Shown: positions 43,913 through 52,250 of the stretch, in pieces | How positions within the stretch are numbered: position 1 is the stretch's first letter | Layout of the letters: every line of letters begins with the position of its first letter | Assembly: GCF_001500065.1 (NCBI RefSeq) | Contig: NZ_LQIN01000001.1 | Span: 310,001-374,000, forward strand | DNA: 64,000 nucleotides | Origin: Mycobacterium sp. IS-3022 | GTDB taxonomy: Bacteria; Actinomycetota; Actinomycetes; Mycobacteriales; Mycobacteriaceae | Reading direction: 5' to 3' | The notes under the pieces: generated by a model | Databases searched by the model: none | The model's input: only the letters and a program-made list of their open reading frames with translations | Told to the model about the DNA's origin: nothing | Translations under genes and position numbers: made by a program

Positions 43913-45159
43913 GATGACCTCCGCACCGGAATCGAGTTGTACTGGTTGAGGAACAGGGCTCGCACCCGGGTCGGCTCACCGTCCAATTCGAGATCCGGGA
44001 AGCGTTCCAAGGTCTGCTGGATCCACAGCTTGAGCTCGAGACGCGCGAGGTTGGCGCCCAGGCAGAAGTGCTTGCCGCGACCACCGAAGGCCTGATGCTT
44101 GTCGGCGAGACCCTCGCGGGTGATGTCGAACTCGTCCGGATTCTCGAAGACGCTCTCGTCGCGGTTCGAAGCGATGTACCAGAGCAACAGACGGTCACCC
44201 TCTTTGATCGTCTTGCCATGCAGCTCGGTGTCTTTGGTTGCCGCGCGGGCCATGAAGGCGAACGCGGGATAGCAGCGCAGCCCCTCTTCGACTGCGGCGT
44301 CGATCAGGTCCGGATTTTCGCGGAGCTGGTCGCGAAGCTGGGGGTTACGCAGTATCTCCAGCATCGTGGCGCTGTAGGTGGCGCGGGTGGAGTCGTTGCC
44401 CGCGGACATCAGCAACACGAAGAACGTGGCGATCTCGAGCTCGGTGAGCTTCTGGCCCTCCACCTCGGCCGTGAGCATGGTGTTGACCAGGCTGCCCGAC
44501 ACGCTGTCGGTGCGCTCCGCGAGCTGATGGTTGACGTACTCGATGATCTCGGCGACGACGGCGCCGGCGTCACTCCATTGCTCCCGGATGACGGGGTCCT
44601 CGAACGCGGTGAAGACGTTCGTCCAATGCACCAGCTTCTGGTCGTCTTCGGGTGGTGTGCCGAGCAGCGAGCCGATCACCCGCGCGGGGATGGGCCGCGC
44701 CACGTCGGCCACCAAGTCGAACCGCTCTTTGTCGGCGACGCTGTCGAGGACATCGCTGATGATCTGCTTGACGTCCTCGTCGTGCTCGGCGATCTTCTCC
44801 GGGGTGAATTCCTTGATCACCAGCGCCTTGAGTCGGTCGTGGCGCGGCGGGTCCATGGAGATCAACTGCAGTCGCTGGAGGTCCAGTGGGACACCTTCGG
44901 CGATGTCGTCGAAATGAAAGATGCCGCGCTTTTCCGAGGAGAAGGTTCGGTGATCCCGGCTGACGGCGCGCACGTCGTCGAAGCGGGTGATGGACCAGAA
45001 GCCGCCTTCGCCCGGCGCATTGTTCTGCGGACTGAAATGCACTGGTGCTTCACGCTGCATCCGCTTGAACAGTTCGTAGGGCACTCCGTCGTCCCAGACC
45101 GCCGGATCGGCCAGGTCGACGCTGTCCAAATCCACCTTTGTTACGTCCGCAATTGTCAT
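43909..45159 (-). CDS. Cytochrome P450 of the oxidative operon
   Basis: 416 residues from ATG 45159 with AAAGGAG upstream. I-helix oxygen-activation motif A-G-N-D-S-T-R at 253-259, ExxR at E292-R295, heme-binding F-G-G-R-G-K-H-F-C366-L-G. Soluble bacterial class I P450. The family is not identified; it differs clearly from Cyp125 in this window. No dedicated ferredoxin gene is present, so electrons may come from the neighbouring reductase or elsewhere. It is separated from the acyltransferase upstream by a 243-base gap that could hold a second promoter. Confidence 0.88.
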   Translation of the reverse strand: MTIADVTKVDLDSVDLADPAVWDDGVPYELFKRMQREAPVHFSPQNNAPGEGGFWSITRFDDVRAVSRDHRTFSSEKRGIFHFDDIAEGVPLDLQRLQLISMDPPRHDRLKALVIKEFTPEKIAEHDEDVKQIISDVLDSVADKERFDLVADVARPIPARVIGSLLGTPPEDDQKLVHWTNVFTAFEDPVIREQWSDAGAVVAEIIEYVNHQLAERTDSVSGSLVNTMLTAEVEGQKLTELEIATFFVLLMSAGNDSTRATYSATMLEILRNPQLRDQLRENPDLIDAAVEEGLRCYPAFAFMARAATKDTELHGKTIKEGDRLLLWYIASNRDESVFENPDEFDITREGLADKHQAFGGRGKHFCLGANLARLELKLWIQQTLERFPDLELDGEPTRVRALFLNQYNSIPVRRSS

Positions 45160-45313
45160 CGTCACTCCTTTGCTAGCTGACCTAGTGGTTGATTTATTTA
45201 CGCAGGCGGGAATATGCGGGCTGATGAGTTTTCGCGATAGCCAGTGTGCGCCTCTGAATGCGCCGACTTCGTTGTTTGGCAGCATCGATGCGCGTAAACT
45301 GACGAACGCCGAA

Positions 45314-45328
45314 GACCGCCCTCCGGTC
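45314..45328. other. Small hairpin in the acyltransferase-P450 gap
   Basis: GACCG (45314-45318) and CGGTC (45324-45328) form a 5-bp stem with a 5-base loop, followed on the + strand by GGTTTTCTT. No + strand gene ends here, so a terminator role is doubtful. The rest of the 45160-45402 gap is relatively AT-rich and shows no convincing ORF. Confidence 0.25.
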
Positions 45329-45402
45329 GGTTTTCTTCACGCCAAAACCGTTCTCCCGCAATTATTTTCGGTCTGACCTCGATCTCGTGGTCCATCGCTT
45401 GC

Positions 45403-46284
45403 TCACCCCAGCACCGGGAAGCTGCGTCGCTTGGCCAGGCGATCCATGCCGGCCTGGATCGCGCGTTCGACCTCGTCGTAGATCGCGTCGACGTATTCGG
45501 TGTCGTCGGCGCCTGCCGGGTCTGTGTCGACTCGTATCGGGTCGAGCAACTCCGTGCGGATCTTCGCGGGCAGCGGCAGATGCATGGGCAGAATCTCGAC
45601 GGCGAGCGGAAACGGGAACCCCGCGATGATCGGTGCGGTCGCGCCGCGCAGGCGCTTGCCCAATCCCGTCCAGCGTGCGATGAACCGACCCTCGGAGACC
45701 ACGAACACGGTGTCGTGACCGCCGACGGTCGCCACCGGAACGATCGGCACCGCAGACCGAATGGCCTGGCGGACAAAACCTTTGCGACCGGCCAGGACCG
45801 CCTTGTCGCGATGTCGCCAGTTGCGCATCGCGTCCTGCTCGCCGCCGGGCCAGACGATCACGTCGTGGCCCGCCGCCAAGGCGGATGTGACGCCGTCGCG
45901 CGATGCGCGGATCACGCCGACCGCCTTGAAGTAGGCGCCCAGCAGCGGTGCGGACATCAGCACGTCGTGCGCGGTGCCGTGCAGGGTACGGCGGCCCTCG
46001 AAGTGCCGATGGAACGAGTGCACCAAGGTCCACGCGTCCATGGTCAGCGAACCGCCGGAGTGAATACCGACCAGCAGTGACGGCTCGTCGGGAATCCGGT
46101 GCCAGCCGTCGATCTCAAGGCGAAAGTAATGGTCGCACAGAAAGTTCCAGACGGGATTCTGCACGTATCGCATGAACTCTTCGTTGGGTTTCCGCACGGG
46201 AGCGACGGTGGACTGGGATGCGGTTCGCGGTGGGGCTTTGACGGTCCGCAGGGTTGTGGTGCCGGGTGGGGTTGACGATGTCAT
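45403..46284 (-). CDS. Lysophospholipid/diacylglycerol acyltransferase-like protein (LPLAT fold)
   Basis: 293 residues from ATG 46284. The H-S-G-G-S-L-T-M-D-A-W motif and later V-W-P-G-G-E-Q-D resemble the HX(n)D and glycine/proline blocks of PlsC-type acyltransferases of the subgroup that esterifies diacylglycerol, phytol or other alcohols. There is no clear transmembrane anchor. An in-frame extension upstream to 46392 runs over the small membrane-protein gene and is not used. It may esterify a hydroxylated product of the operon; inference. Confidence 0.72.
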   Translation of the reverse strand: MTSSTPPGTTTLRTVKAPPRTASQSTVAPVRKPNEEFMRYVQNPVWNFLCDHYFRLEIDGWHRIPDEPSLLVGIHSGGSLTMDAWTLVHSFHRHFEGRRTLHGTAHDVLMSAPLLGAYFKAVGVIRASRDGVTSALAAGHDVIVWPGGEQDAMRNWRHRDKAVLAGRKGFVRQAIRSAVPIVPVATVGGHDTVFVVSEGRFIARWTGLGKRLRGATAPIIAGFPFPLAVEILPMHLPLPAKIRTELLDPIRVDTDPAGADDTEYVDAIYDEVERAIQAGMDRLAKRRSFPVLG

Positions 46285-46327
46285 GGTCGGATGTCCGTCC
46301 TCGTGGGATGTCGCGGTGATTCCGCGA

Positions 46328-46477
46328 TCAAGCGAATTCGGCGACGAGGTGGGCAGGCAGAGGACCCCGACGCTTCCGCCGGATGTCGGCAATGGCGTGG
46401 AACCCGCTGATCGATGCCGGGAGCCACAGCGGCAAGAGCACCAACAGAAAGATCACGATGGGCGCGAGGTAGGACAT
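46328..46477 (-). CDS. 49-residue single-pass membrane protein
   Basis: A short frame with ATG at 46477 and TGA at 46328-46330. It begins M-S-Y-L-A-P-I-V, continues with a strongly hydrophobic helix (I-V-I-F-L-L-V-L-L-P-L-W-L-P, residues about 7-20) and ends with a basic tail (D-I-R-R-K-R-R-G). A weak purine-rich GGAGAAATGAG lies upstream. It sits 43 bases in front of the acyltransferase gene on the same strand and would be the first gene of the operon. Helix-plus-positive-tail proteins of this size often bind or anchor larger enzymes. Coding status is inferred from composition and position. Confidence 0.55.
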   Translation of the reverse strand: MSYLAPIVIFLLVLLPLWLPASISGFHAIADIRRKRRGPLPAHLVAEFA

Positions 46478-46609
46478 GTTTTACTCATTTCTCCGCTGGG
46501 CGGAACTGATGTGGATTTGGTGCCGACTGTTTGCTGGATCACCGGCGTCATGTTCGTCGTGAACGTTACGGAGACCGCTGTCTGCGGTGAACGTCGAAAA
46601 CCGACCAAG

Positions 46610-46638
46610 TGTCGGCAGGGCTTCGTCTGTTACCGACA
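46610..46638. promoter_or_regulatory. Inverted repeat TGTCGG-N17-CCGACA upstream of the PucR-type gene
   Basis: TGTCGG at 46610-46615 and CCGACA at 46633-46638 are exact reverse complements, 40 bases before the PucR-type start and within the 201-base divergent region to the small membrane-protein gene. Candidate operator for the PucR-type regulator; no experimental consensus was applied. Confidence 0.4.
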
Positions 46639-46678
46639 AACGCCCCCCGCCGTATCGTCGCCGACCTACCGTCTATTC

Positions 46679-47947
46679 ATGGCGGATCCCCCACCCGACG
46701 ACGACGCTGTTGTCGGAAGGAATGCAGCCCTGATCGTCAGCCGGCTGTCCGCGAAGCTCGACGAGGTGACTGGGCGGATCCAGCAACTGCTGGTCACCAA
46801 GATCGCCGAGCTCGGGGGCGACCCCCAGCTCACGCAGTTGCTGCGGGAGACCGTCTCGGGAAACGTCGACACGTTCGTTGCGGCGATCCGGCACGGTATT
46901 CCCGTTACTCAGGTCGAGCCGCCGACAGCGGCGCTGGAGTACGCCCGCCGATTGTCCCAACGCGAAATTTCTGCCGACGCGCTCGTGCGTGCCTACCGGC
47001 TGGGTCACCGGGCTGCGCTGGAGGCTGTGCTCGACGAGATCCGCGCCGCCGACCTGGACCCCCGCCTGAGCCTGGATGTCTTCGAGCGAATGGCCGCGAC
47101 GTCATTCGAATACATCGACTGGATTTCGCAGCGGGTCATCGCCACCTATCAGGAAGAGCGTGAGCGTTGGCTGGAGAACCGAAACAGTCTGCGCACCGCG
47201 CAGGTCCGCGAGATACTCGCCGGCGGCAGTGTCGACGTCGATGCGATGACTACTGCGATCCGCTACTCGCTCAGAGGAATCCACCTCGCCGTCGTGGTCT
47301 GGTGTCCCGAGGCCGAGGACGGCGCCGAACCGGCGGCGTTGGAACCTTCCTTCCGTTCCGTCGCCGAGTCGATCGGTGCTCAGGACCATTCGTTGTTCCT
47401 ATCGGTGGATCGCGTCACCGGGTGGGGATGGATGTCACTCTCGCGGGAGGCGGCTGTCAAGGCGCCCATGCGTCTACGCGAGCTGGCCGGCGCCACCAGC
47501 GGGCCATGCATCGCAGCAGGGAACCCCTTGCCGGGCGTCAAAGGGTTCCGACGTTCACACCAGCAGGCGCAGGATGCGCGCAAGGTCGCGATCACAGCCG
47601 GTGCCGATTCACGCCGCCTCACCCAAGCGAGTGATCCGGGCCTCTCGGTGGCAGCTCTGCTGGGTAACGACCTCGAAGCAGCGTCGGCGTGGATCGGCGA
47701 CATCCTCGGCCCGCTGGCATCTCCCACGGAAAGTGATGAGCGGCTTCGGGAAACGCTGCTGGTGTACATGCGAACCGGGTCCAGCTACACGACCGCCGCC
47801 GAAGAGCTGCATCTGCATTTCAACTCGGTGAAGTATCGCGTCCAGCGCGCCATCGAGCGCCGCGGTAAGCCGATTGCCGACGACCGATCGGACGTCGAGG
47901 TCGCCTTACTGTTGAGCCACTGGTTCGGCGCTGCAGTGCTGAGGTGA
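46679..47947 (+). CDS. PucR/CdaR-family transcriptional regulator
   Basis: 422 residues from ATG 46679. An N-terminal helical sensory region is followed by a GGDEF-related/CdaR-type middle part, and the C-terminal HTH_30 domain carries L-L-V-Y-M-R-T-G-S-S-Y-T-T-A-A-E-E-L-H-L and H-F-N-S-V-K-Y-R-V-Q-R-A. In actinobacteria such regulators often control an adjacent catabolic operon. It is divergent from the oxidative operon (46477 to 37063) and likely controls it. No ribosome binding site is seen, so the mRNA may be leaderless. Upstream in-frame extension to 46172 overlaps the acyltransferase region and is not used. Confidence 0.84.
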   Translation: MADPPPDDDAVVGRNAALIVSRLSAKLDEVTGRIQQLLVTKIAELGGDPQLTQLLRETVSGNVDTFVAAIRHGIPVTQVEPPTAALEYARRLSQREISADALVRAYRLGHRAALEAVLDEIRAADLDPRLSLDVFERMAATSFEYIDWISQRVIATYQEERERWLENRNSLRTAQVREILAGGSVDVDAMTTAIRYSLRGIHLAVVVWCPEAEDGAEPAALEPSFRSVAESIGAQDHSLFLSVDRVTGWGWMSLSREAAVKAPMRLRELAGATSGPCIAAGNPLPGVKGFRRSHQQAQDARKVAITAGADSRRLTQASDPGLSVAALLGNDLEAASAWIGDILGPLASPTESDERLRETLLVYMRTGSSYTTAAEELHLHFNSVKYRVQRAIERRGKPIADDRSDVEVALLLSHWFGAAVLR

Positions 47948-47956
47948 GACGGCGGC

Positions 47957-49018
47957 TCAGTCGATCAACGCGGCCGCCGCGTGCAGCTGCTTGACGGCAT
48001 CTGCCACGATCGACTCGATCAGCTCGGCACACGACGGCAGGTCGTCCAGTATCCCCGCGACCTGCCCAGATGCGAGTACACCCGCGTCGGTGTTGCCCTC
48101 GACCAGACCGGCCTTCAACAGCATCGGGGTATTGGCCGCCATGACGACCTGCGACCACGTCAACTCCTTGCCGTGGCGCATCTCCAGGCCGTCGCGGATC
48201 ATCGACCGCCACGTCATGCCCGACATCTTCTTGAACTTCTGCGCGTTGCGCACCGCCGCGGAGAACCCGCGCAGTCGCGATCCGCTCTCGAGCTTTTCCA
48301 CCAGACCGGTGCGCAACACCCGGTGCGGCATTCCGTCGACGCGGGTCGAGACGACTGTGCCATCCAGCCCCGACTCGAGGTATCGCCGCTTGACCGCGTC
48401 CGGCACCGTCGAGTCCGACGTCAACAGGAACCGAGTGCCCATCGCGACGCCCGCCGCGCCATACGACAAGGCCGCCGCAAGGCCGCGGCCGTCGAAGAAG
48501 CCGCCGGCCGCCACGACCGGGATGTCGACCGCGTCCAGCACCGAGGGCAACAACAGCGTCGTCGCTATCGGCCCGGTGTGCCCGCCGCCTTCACCGCCCT
48601 GCACGATCACCGCGTCGGCGCCCCAGCCCGCCACTTTCTTGGCGTGCTTGGCCAGGCCCACCGACGGAATCACCACGACGCCGGCCTCTTTGAGCTTGGC
48701 GATCAGATCTGGCTTGGGCGCCAACGCGAACGAGGCGACCTTGACGCCCTCGCGGATCAGCAGGTCGATGCGCTCGGCGGCGTCGCCCGCGTCCGCGCGG
48801 ATGTTGATGCCGAACGGCTTGTCGGTCGCGCTCTTCACCTTGGTGACCGCGGTCTGCAGTTCCTCCAGCGTCATGGTCGCCGACGCCAGGATCCCCAGAC
48901 CGCCGGCATTGGAGGTCGCCGCGACCAGCCGCGCACCCGCCACCCAGCCCATGCCGGTCTGGACCACCGGATGGTCGATACCGACCAGCTCGGTCAACGG
49001 TGTGCGCAATCTACTCAT
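47957..49018 (-). CDS. ipdC: Flavin-dependent reductase IpdC (nitronate monooxygenase-like)
   Basis: 353-residue TIM-barrel flavoprotein of the 2-nitropropane dioxygenase superfamily, matching Rv3553. In HIP catabolism it converts the indane-CoA ring system ahead of EchA20 (reported). Family hallmarks: P-V-V-Q-T-G-M-G-W-V near the N-terminus, Q-G-G-E-G-G-G-H-T-G, and A-A-G-G-F-F-D-G-R-G for FMN phosphate binding. ATG 49018 overlaps the ipdB stop (ATGA). Its end is 9 bases from the convergent PucR-type gene. Confidence 0.93.
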   Translation of the reverse strand: MSRLRTPLTELVGIDHPVVQTGMGWVAGARLVAATSNAGGLGILASATMTLEELQTAVTKVKSATDKPFGINIRADAGDAAERIDLLIREGVKVASFALAPKPDLIAKLKEAGVVVIPSVGLAKHAKKVAGWGADAVIVQGGEGGGHTGPIATTLLLPSVLDAVDIPVVAAGGFFDGRGLAAALSYGAAGVAMGTRFLLTSDSTVPDAVKRRYLESGLDGTVVSTRVDGMPHRVLRTGLVEKLESGSRLRGFSAAVRNAQKFKKMSGMTWRSMIRDGLEMRHGKELTWSQVVMAANTPMLLKAGLVEGNTDAGVLASGQVAGILDDLPSCAELIESIVADAVKQLHAAAALID

Positions 49019-49761
49019 GACCGTATTTCCTTGTCCCGCAGACTTTTCGGATCGATGACCTCGCGGATCAACCTCTGCTCACTCCCGGTGGGCAGTCGAG
49101 TCTCTACGGCCGAGTCCAGTCCGTGAACCTCGAACGAGGTGTTCTCGGCGACCTGCTCCGCTTGGACGCCGGGGTGCAGCGACACCGCCCGCATCTGATG
49201 GTCGGGGCCGTTGAAGTCGAACACGCCGAGGTTGGTCACCACCCGGTAGACGTTGACGAACCGGTAGGCCGGGTTGCCCGGATCGACCTTGTCCCAGCCG
49301 ATGCCCGAGACCACGTCGACGGAGTCGCCGAACACCCGTTTCGAGTGGTTGCCGACCCAATAGCTGGTGGCGTGGTTGATGGTGTTGCCCGGCGCACCGC
49401 GCACACCGAACATCTGACGAGTCGGCTGCTGCAGCGGTCCGAAGGCCGAGAGATTCTGGTTGCCGTAGCGGTCAATCTGGTTGGCGCCCATGACCACATG
49501 TCGTCTACCCCACGTCAGCGTCTCGAAGACCCGGCCGAAGGGCATCCACCCCTCGATCGCGCCGGCGGCGCCGACGGCGGGTGTGTCCGCGAGCAGGCGC
49601 GCCTCACCGTCGGTCAGCAGGATGTCGGGGGAGAAGGTCAAGCGGGCCAACCGGGCGCCGATCGACACCATGGTCGTCATCGGGCTGACCATGATTTCGC
49701 CGGCGTCGCGGAAGAGTTCGGCGCACGCGACGGCGCACACTTCGGCACGGGATACCGACAT
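49015..49761 (-). CDS. ipdB: COCHEA-CoA hydrolase subunit IpdB
   Basis: 248-residue beta subunit of the CoA-transferase-fold hydrolase IpdAB, which opens the last steroid ring (COCHEA-CoA) by retro-Claisen-like hydrolysis. Recognisable by the class I CoA-transferase pattern (M-G-A-N-Q-I-D-R-Y-G-N-Q-N, N-H-A-T) and match to Rv3552. ATG 49761 overlaps the ipdA stop, and its stop overlaps the ipdC start. Longer in-frame starts are inside ipdA. Confidence 0.93.
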   Translation of the reverse strand: MSVSRAEVCAVACAELFRDAGEIMVSPMTTMVSIGARLARLTFSPDILLTDGEARLLADTPAVGAAGAIEGWMPFGRVFETLTWGRRHVVMGANQIDRYGNQNLSAFGPLQQPTRQMFGVRGAPGNTINHATSYWVGNHSKRVFGDSVDVVSGIGWDKVDPGNPAYRFVNVYRVVTNLGVFDFNGPDHQMRAVSLHPGVQAEQVAENTSFEVHGLDSAVETRLPTGSEQRLIREVIDPKSLRDKEIRS

Positions 49762-50636
49762 CACTTGTTCTCTCCAAACTTGCGTACGGCCGCTTGGTAA
49801 TCGGCCTCGGTACCCGACAGATAGGTCTGTACGAACTGCTGCCACGACTCGTCGGAACCCGCCGCCTCGGCGTAGTGCCGCTGGAACTTCTCGTCGCGGC
49901 GGTAATCCGGTTCGGCGGTGGTGAAGTGCGCGCCGTTGGGGGCCTCGACGACGGCGTCGACCATCATCCGGTTGATCAGCAGCGCCTGCGGCGGCACGGC
50001 CTTGACCAGCTCCTCGGTCGCGACCACGCGCTCGACCGACAGGAACCGGCGCTCGGCGGCCATCAGGTACAGGTCGTCGAAGTACGGGTCGATACCGGTG
50101 TAGGCCGCATTACCTTGTGCGTCACCGAGATTCATGTGCACGAATGCGGCATCCAGAGCCAGCGCGGGCATCGCGATGAGTTCTTCGTAAGCGTCACCGG
50201 TCGGGTAGGGCGACGTCACGGTCTTCAACTCTTCACCCCAGAACGCGCGCACGTCGCTGCCGAGCCCCGCTCGGATCGGCAGGAACGGCAGCCGCTGCGC
50301 CGCCGCCTGCAGGCCACACCGCAGCATGCCCTCGTCCATCTCGCGCGCCTCGATCGCACCGCTGGTGCGGGCCTTGGCGAACCACGGGTCGTAGAACGGT
50401 GGCGAGTCCAGCGACACGAAGCCGTAGTAGACGCGTTTGACCTTGCCCGCCGAGCACAACAGCCCGAGGTCGGGTCCGCCGTAGGCGACAACGGTCAGGT
50501 CGGTGACGTCGGTACGCAGCAGCGCCCGCACGAACGCCATCGGCTTGCGGCGCGATCCCCACCCGCCGATGCCGATGGTCATGCCGCTTTCGATCGACGA
50601 GACCGCGTCGTCGAGCGTGGTTCGCTTGTCGCTCAC
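49761..50636 (-). CDS. ipdA: COCHEA-CoA hydrolase subunit IpdA
   Basis: 291-residue alpha subunit of IpdAB (292 in M. tuberculosis Rv3551). CoA-transferase glycine loop I-G-I-G-G-W-G at about 21-27, then the alpha/beta core with H-M-N-L-G-D-A-Q-G-N-A-A-Y. GTG 50636 overlaps the echA20 stop (GTGA). A much longer open frame continues upstream through echA20 to 52316 but has no coding character there. Operon echA20-ipdA-ipdB-ipdC. Confidence 0.93.
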   Translation of the reverse strand: MSDKRTTLDDAVSSIESGMTIGIGGWGSRRKPMAFVRALLRTDVTDLTVVAYGGPDLGLLCSAGKVKRVYYGFVSLDSPPFYDPWFAKARTSGAIEAREMDEGMLRCGLQAAAQRLPFLPIRAGLGSDVRAFWGEELKTVTSPYPTGDAYEELIAMPALALDAAFVHMNLGDAQGNAAYTGIDPYFDDLYLMAAERRFLSVERVVATEELVKAVPPQALLINRMMVDAVVEAPNGAHFTTAEPDYRRDEKFQRHYAEAAGSDESWQQFVQTYLSGTEADYQAAVRKFGENK

Positions 50637-51391
50637 GACTTTTCCCCCTTGGACGTGCCGGCGAACGCGTCGCGGTGCTCGTCGGAGACGCCCGCGAGGT
50701 TCAACTCGAACGTGAAGCCCTGCTCCATGCGGTAGCTCGAGTTCACCCGCTGCACGTCGATGAAGTTCAGCGCCTCCTTGGCCGCACGGATGACCCGGGT
50801 GTCCTTGGCGGCGATGTCTCGGGCGACCCGCAGTGCGGCCCCGTCGAGTTCGGCGCGCGGTACCACCTCGTGCACAGAACCGAAGTGGTGCAACGTTGCC
50901 GCGTCCACGGTGGCGGCAGTGAAGAACAGTCGCCGCATCATGTGCTGGGGCACCAATCGCGACAGGTGGGTGGCCGCGCCGAGCGCGCCGCGTTCGACCT
51001 CGGGCAGCCCGAACTTGGCGTCGTCGGAGGCGACGATGACGTCCGCGTTGCCGACCAGGCCGATACCGCCGCCGACGCAGAAGCCGTTCACCGCGGCGAC
51101 GACGGGCACGGCGCACTCGTAGACCGCGCGAAACGCTTCGTAACAGCCGCGGTTGGCGTCGATCAGCGCGGTGAATCCTTCGGTGTTCTGCATCTCCTTG
51201 ATGTCGACACCGGCGTTGAAGCCCCGACCCTCGGCGCGCAGGATCACGACGTGAGTGCTCTGGTCCCGTCCCGCTGCGGTGATCGCATCGGCCAGTTCGA
51301 ACCAGCCGCGCGAGGGAATCGCATTGACCGGGGGGTAGTCGACGGTGACCGAGACGATGCCCGGTTCGGTGATGGTATGAGCGATTGTCAT
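50633..51391 (-). CDS. echA20: Crotonase-family ring hydrolase EchA20
   Basis: 252-residue enoyl-CoA hydratase/isomerase-fold enzyme. In HIP catabolism EchA20 hydrolyses the D ring of HIEC-CoA to give COCHEA-CoA for IpdAB (reported for Rv3550). Oxyanion-hole segments A-G-V-D-I-K-E-M and N-G-F-C-V-G-G-G-I-G-L are in the expected positions. ATG 51391 lies 39 bases from the KstR2 operator at 51430. First gene of the echA20-ipdABC transcript. Confidence 0.92.
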   Translation of the reverse strand: MTIAHTITEPGIVSVTVDYPPVNAIPSRGWFELADAITAAGRDQSTHVVILRAEGRGFNAGVDIKEMQNTEGFTALIDANRGCYEAFRAVYECAVPVVAAVNGFCVGGGIGLVGNADVIVASDDAKFGLPEVERGALGAATHLSRLVPQHMMRRLFFTAATVDAATLHHFGSVHEVVPRAELDGAALRVARDIAAKDTRVIRAAKEALNFIDVQRVNSSYRMEQGFTFELNLAGVSDEHRDAFAGTSKGEKS

Positions 51392-51429
51392 CGAAACTCC
51401 CGAGTACTTCCTGGGGGACGGCGTAGGAA

Positions 51430-51443
51430 AGCAAGCACTTGCT
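51430..51443. promoter_or_regulatory. KstR2 operator between echA20 and the SDR pair
   Basis: AGCAAGCACTTGCT matches ANCAAGNNCTTGNT fully. It lies 39 bases from the echA20 start and 16 from the SDR start on the other strand. Confidence 0.9.
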
Positions 51444-51458
51444 TGGTACGCTAGCACA

Positions 51459-52232
51459 GTGACCGACCTGCAAGACATGAACCTCGGACTCAAGGACAGG
51501 GTGGTCCTGGTGACCGGCGGGGTGCGCGGCGTCGGCGCGGGGATCAGCGCGGTGTTCGCCGGCCAGGGTGCCAGCGTGGTGACCTGCGCCCGCCGACCGG
51601 TCGAGGGCGTGCCCTACGAGTTCCACCCGTGCGATGTGCGTGACGACGACGCAGTGGGCGCGCTGATCCAGACCATCGTCGACCGGCACGGTCGCCTCGA
51701 TGTCGTGGTGAACAATGCGGGCGGTTCGCCCTACGTGCTGGCCGCCGAAGCGTCGGCGAAGTTCAGCAGGAAGATCGTCGAACTGAACCTCCTGGGCCCA
51801 CTGTCGGTCTCCACGCATGCGAACGCGGTGATGCAGACGCAGGAGCACGGCGGGTCGATCGTCAACATCGCCAGCGTCAGCGGTCGCCGACCCACGCCGG
51901 GCACCGCCCCCTACGGCGCGGCCAAAGCCGGTATGGAAAGCATCACCGCCACGCTCGCCGTGGAGTGGGCCCCCAAGGTCCGGGTGAACTCGGTGGTGGT
52001 CGGCATGGTGGAGACCGAGCAGTCCGAATTGTTCTACGGCGACGCGGATTCGATCGCGGCGATCTCGCGCAACGTCCCGCTCGGCCGACTCGCTGAACCG
52101 GCCGACGTGGGGTGGGCCGCCGCATTCCTGGCCTCCGACGCGGCCTCCTACATCAGCGGCGCATCGCTCGAAGTCCACGGCGGCGGTGAGCCGCCCCATT
52201 ACCTGGCAACCACCACTGCTGACATCAAATAA
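51459..52232 (+). CDS. Short-chain dehydrogenase of the KstR2 regulon (Rv3549c-like)
   Basis: 257-residue SDR. Cofactor motif T-G-G-V-R-G-V-G, N-N-A-G-G, catalytic S in A-S-V-S-G and Y-G-A-A-K. Position and pattern correspond to Rv3549c, a KstR2-controlled oxidoreductase whose exact step is not settled. GTG 51459 is used; an ATG at 51477 is the alternative. It is followed by a second SDR after 18 bases. Confidence 0.85.
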   Translation: MTDLQDMNLGLKDRVVLVTGGVRGVGAGISAVFAGQGASVVTCARRPVEGVPYEFHPCDVRDDDAVGALIQTIVDRHGRLDVVVNNAGGSPYVLAAEASAKFSRKIVELNLLGPLSVSTHANAVMQTQEHGGSIVNIASVSGRRPTPGTAPYGAAKAGMESITATLAVEWAPKVRVNSVVVGMVETEQSELFYGDADSIAAISRNVPLGRLAEPADVGWAAAFLASDAASYISGASLEVHGGGEPPHYLATTTADIK

Positions 52233-52250
52233 CCAAGGGAGACAACGGAT

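Noticed and set aside
45314-45345. Hairpin with T-rich 3' side as a transcription terminator
   Set aside because: The T-rich side faces the + strand, where no gene ends; the stem is only five pairs.
46172-46678. Upstream in-frame extension of the PucR-type regulator
   Set aside because: It would overlap the acyltransferase N-terminus, the small membrane-protein gene and the divergent promoter region, and shows no domain.
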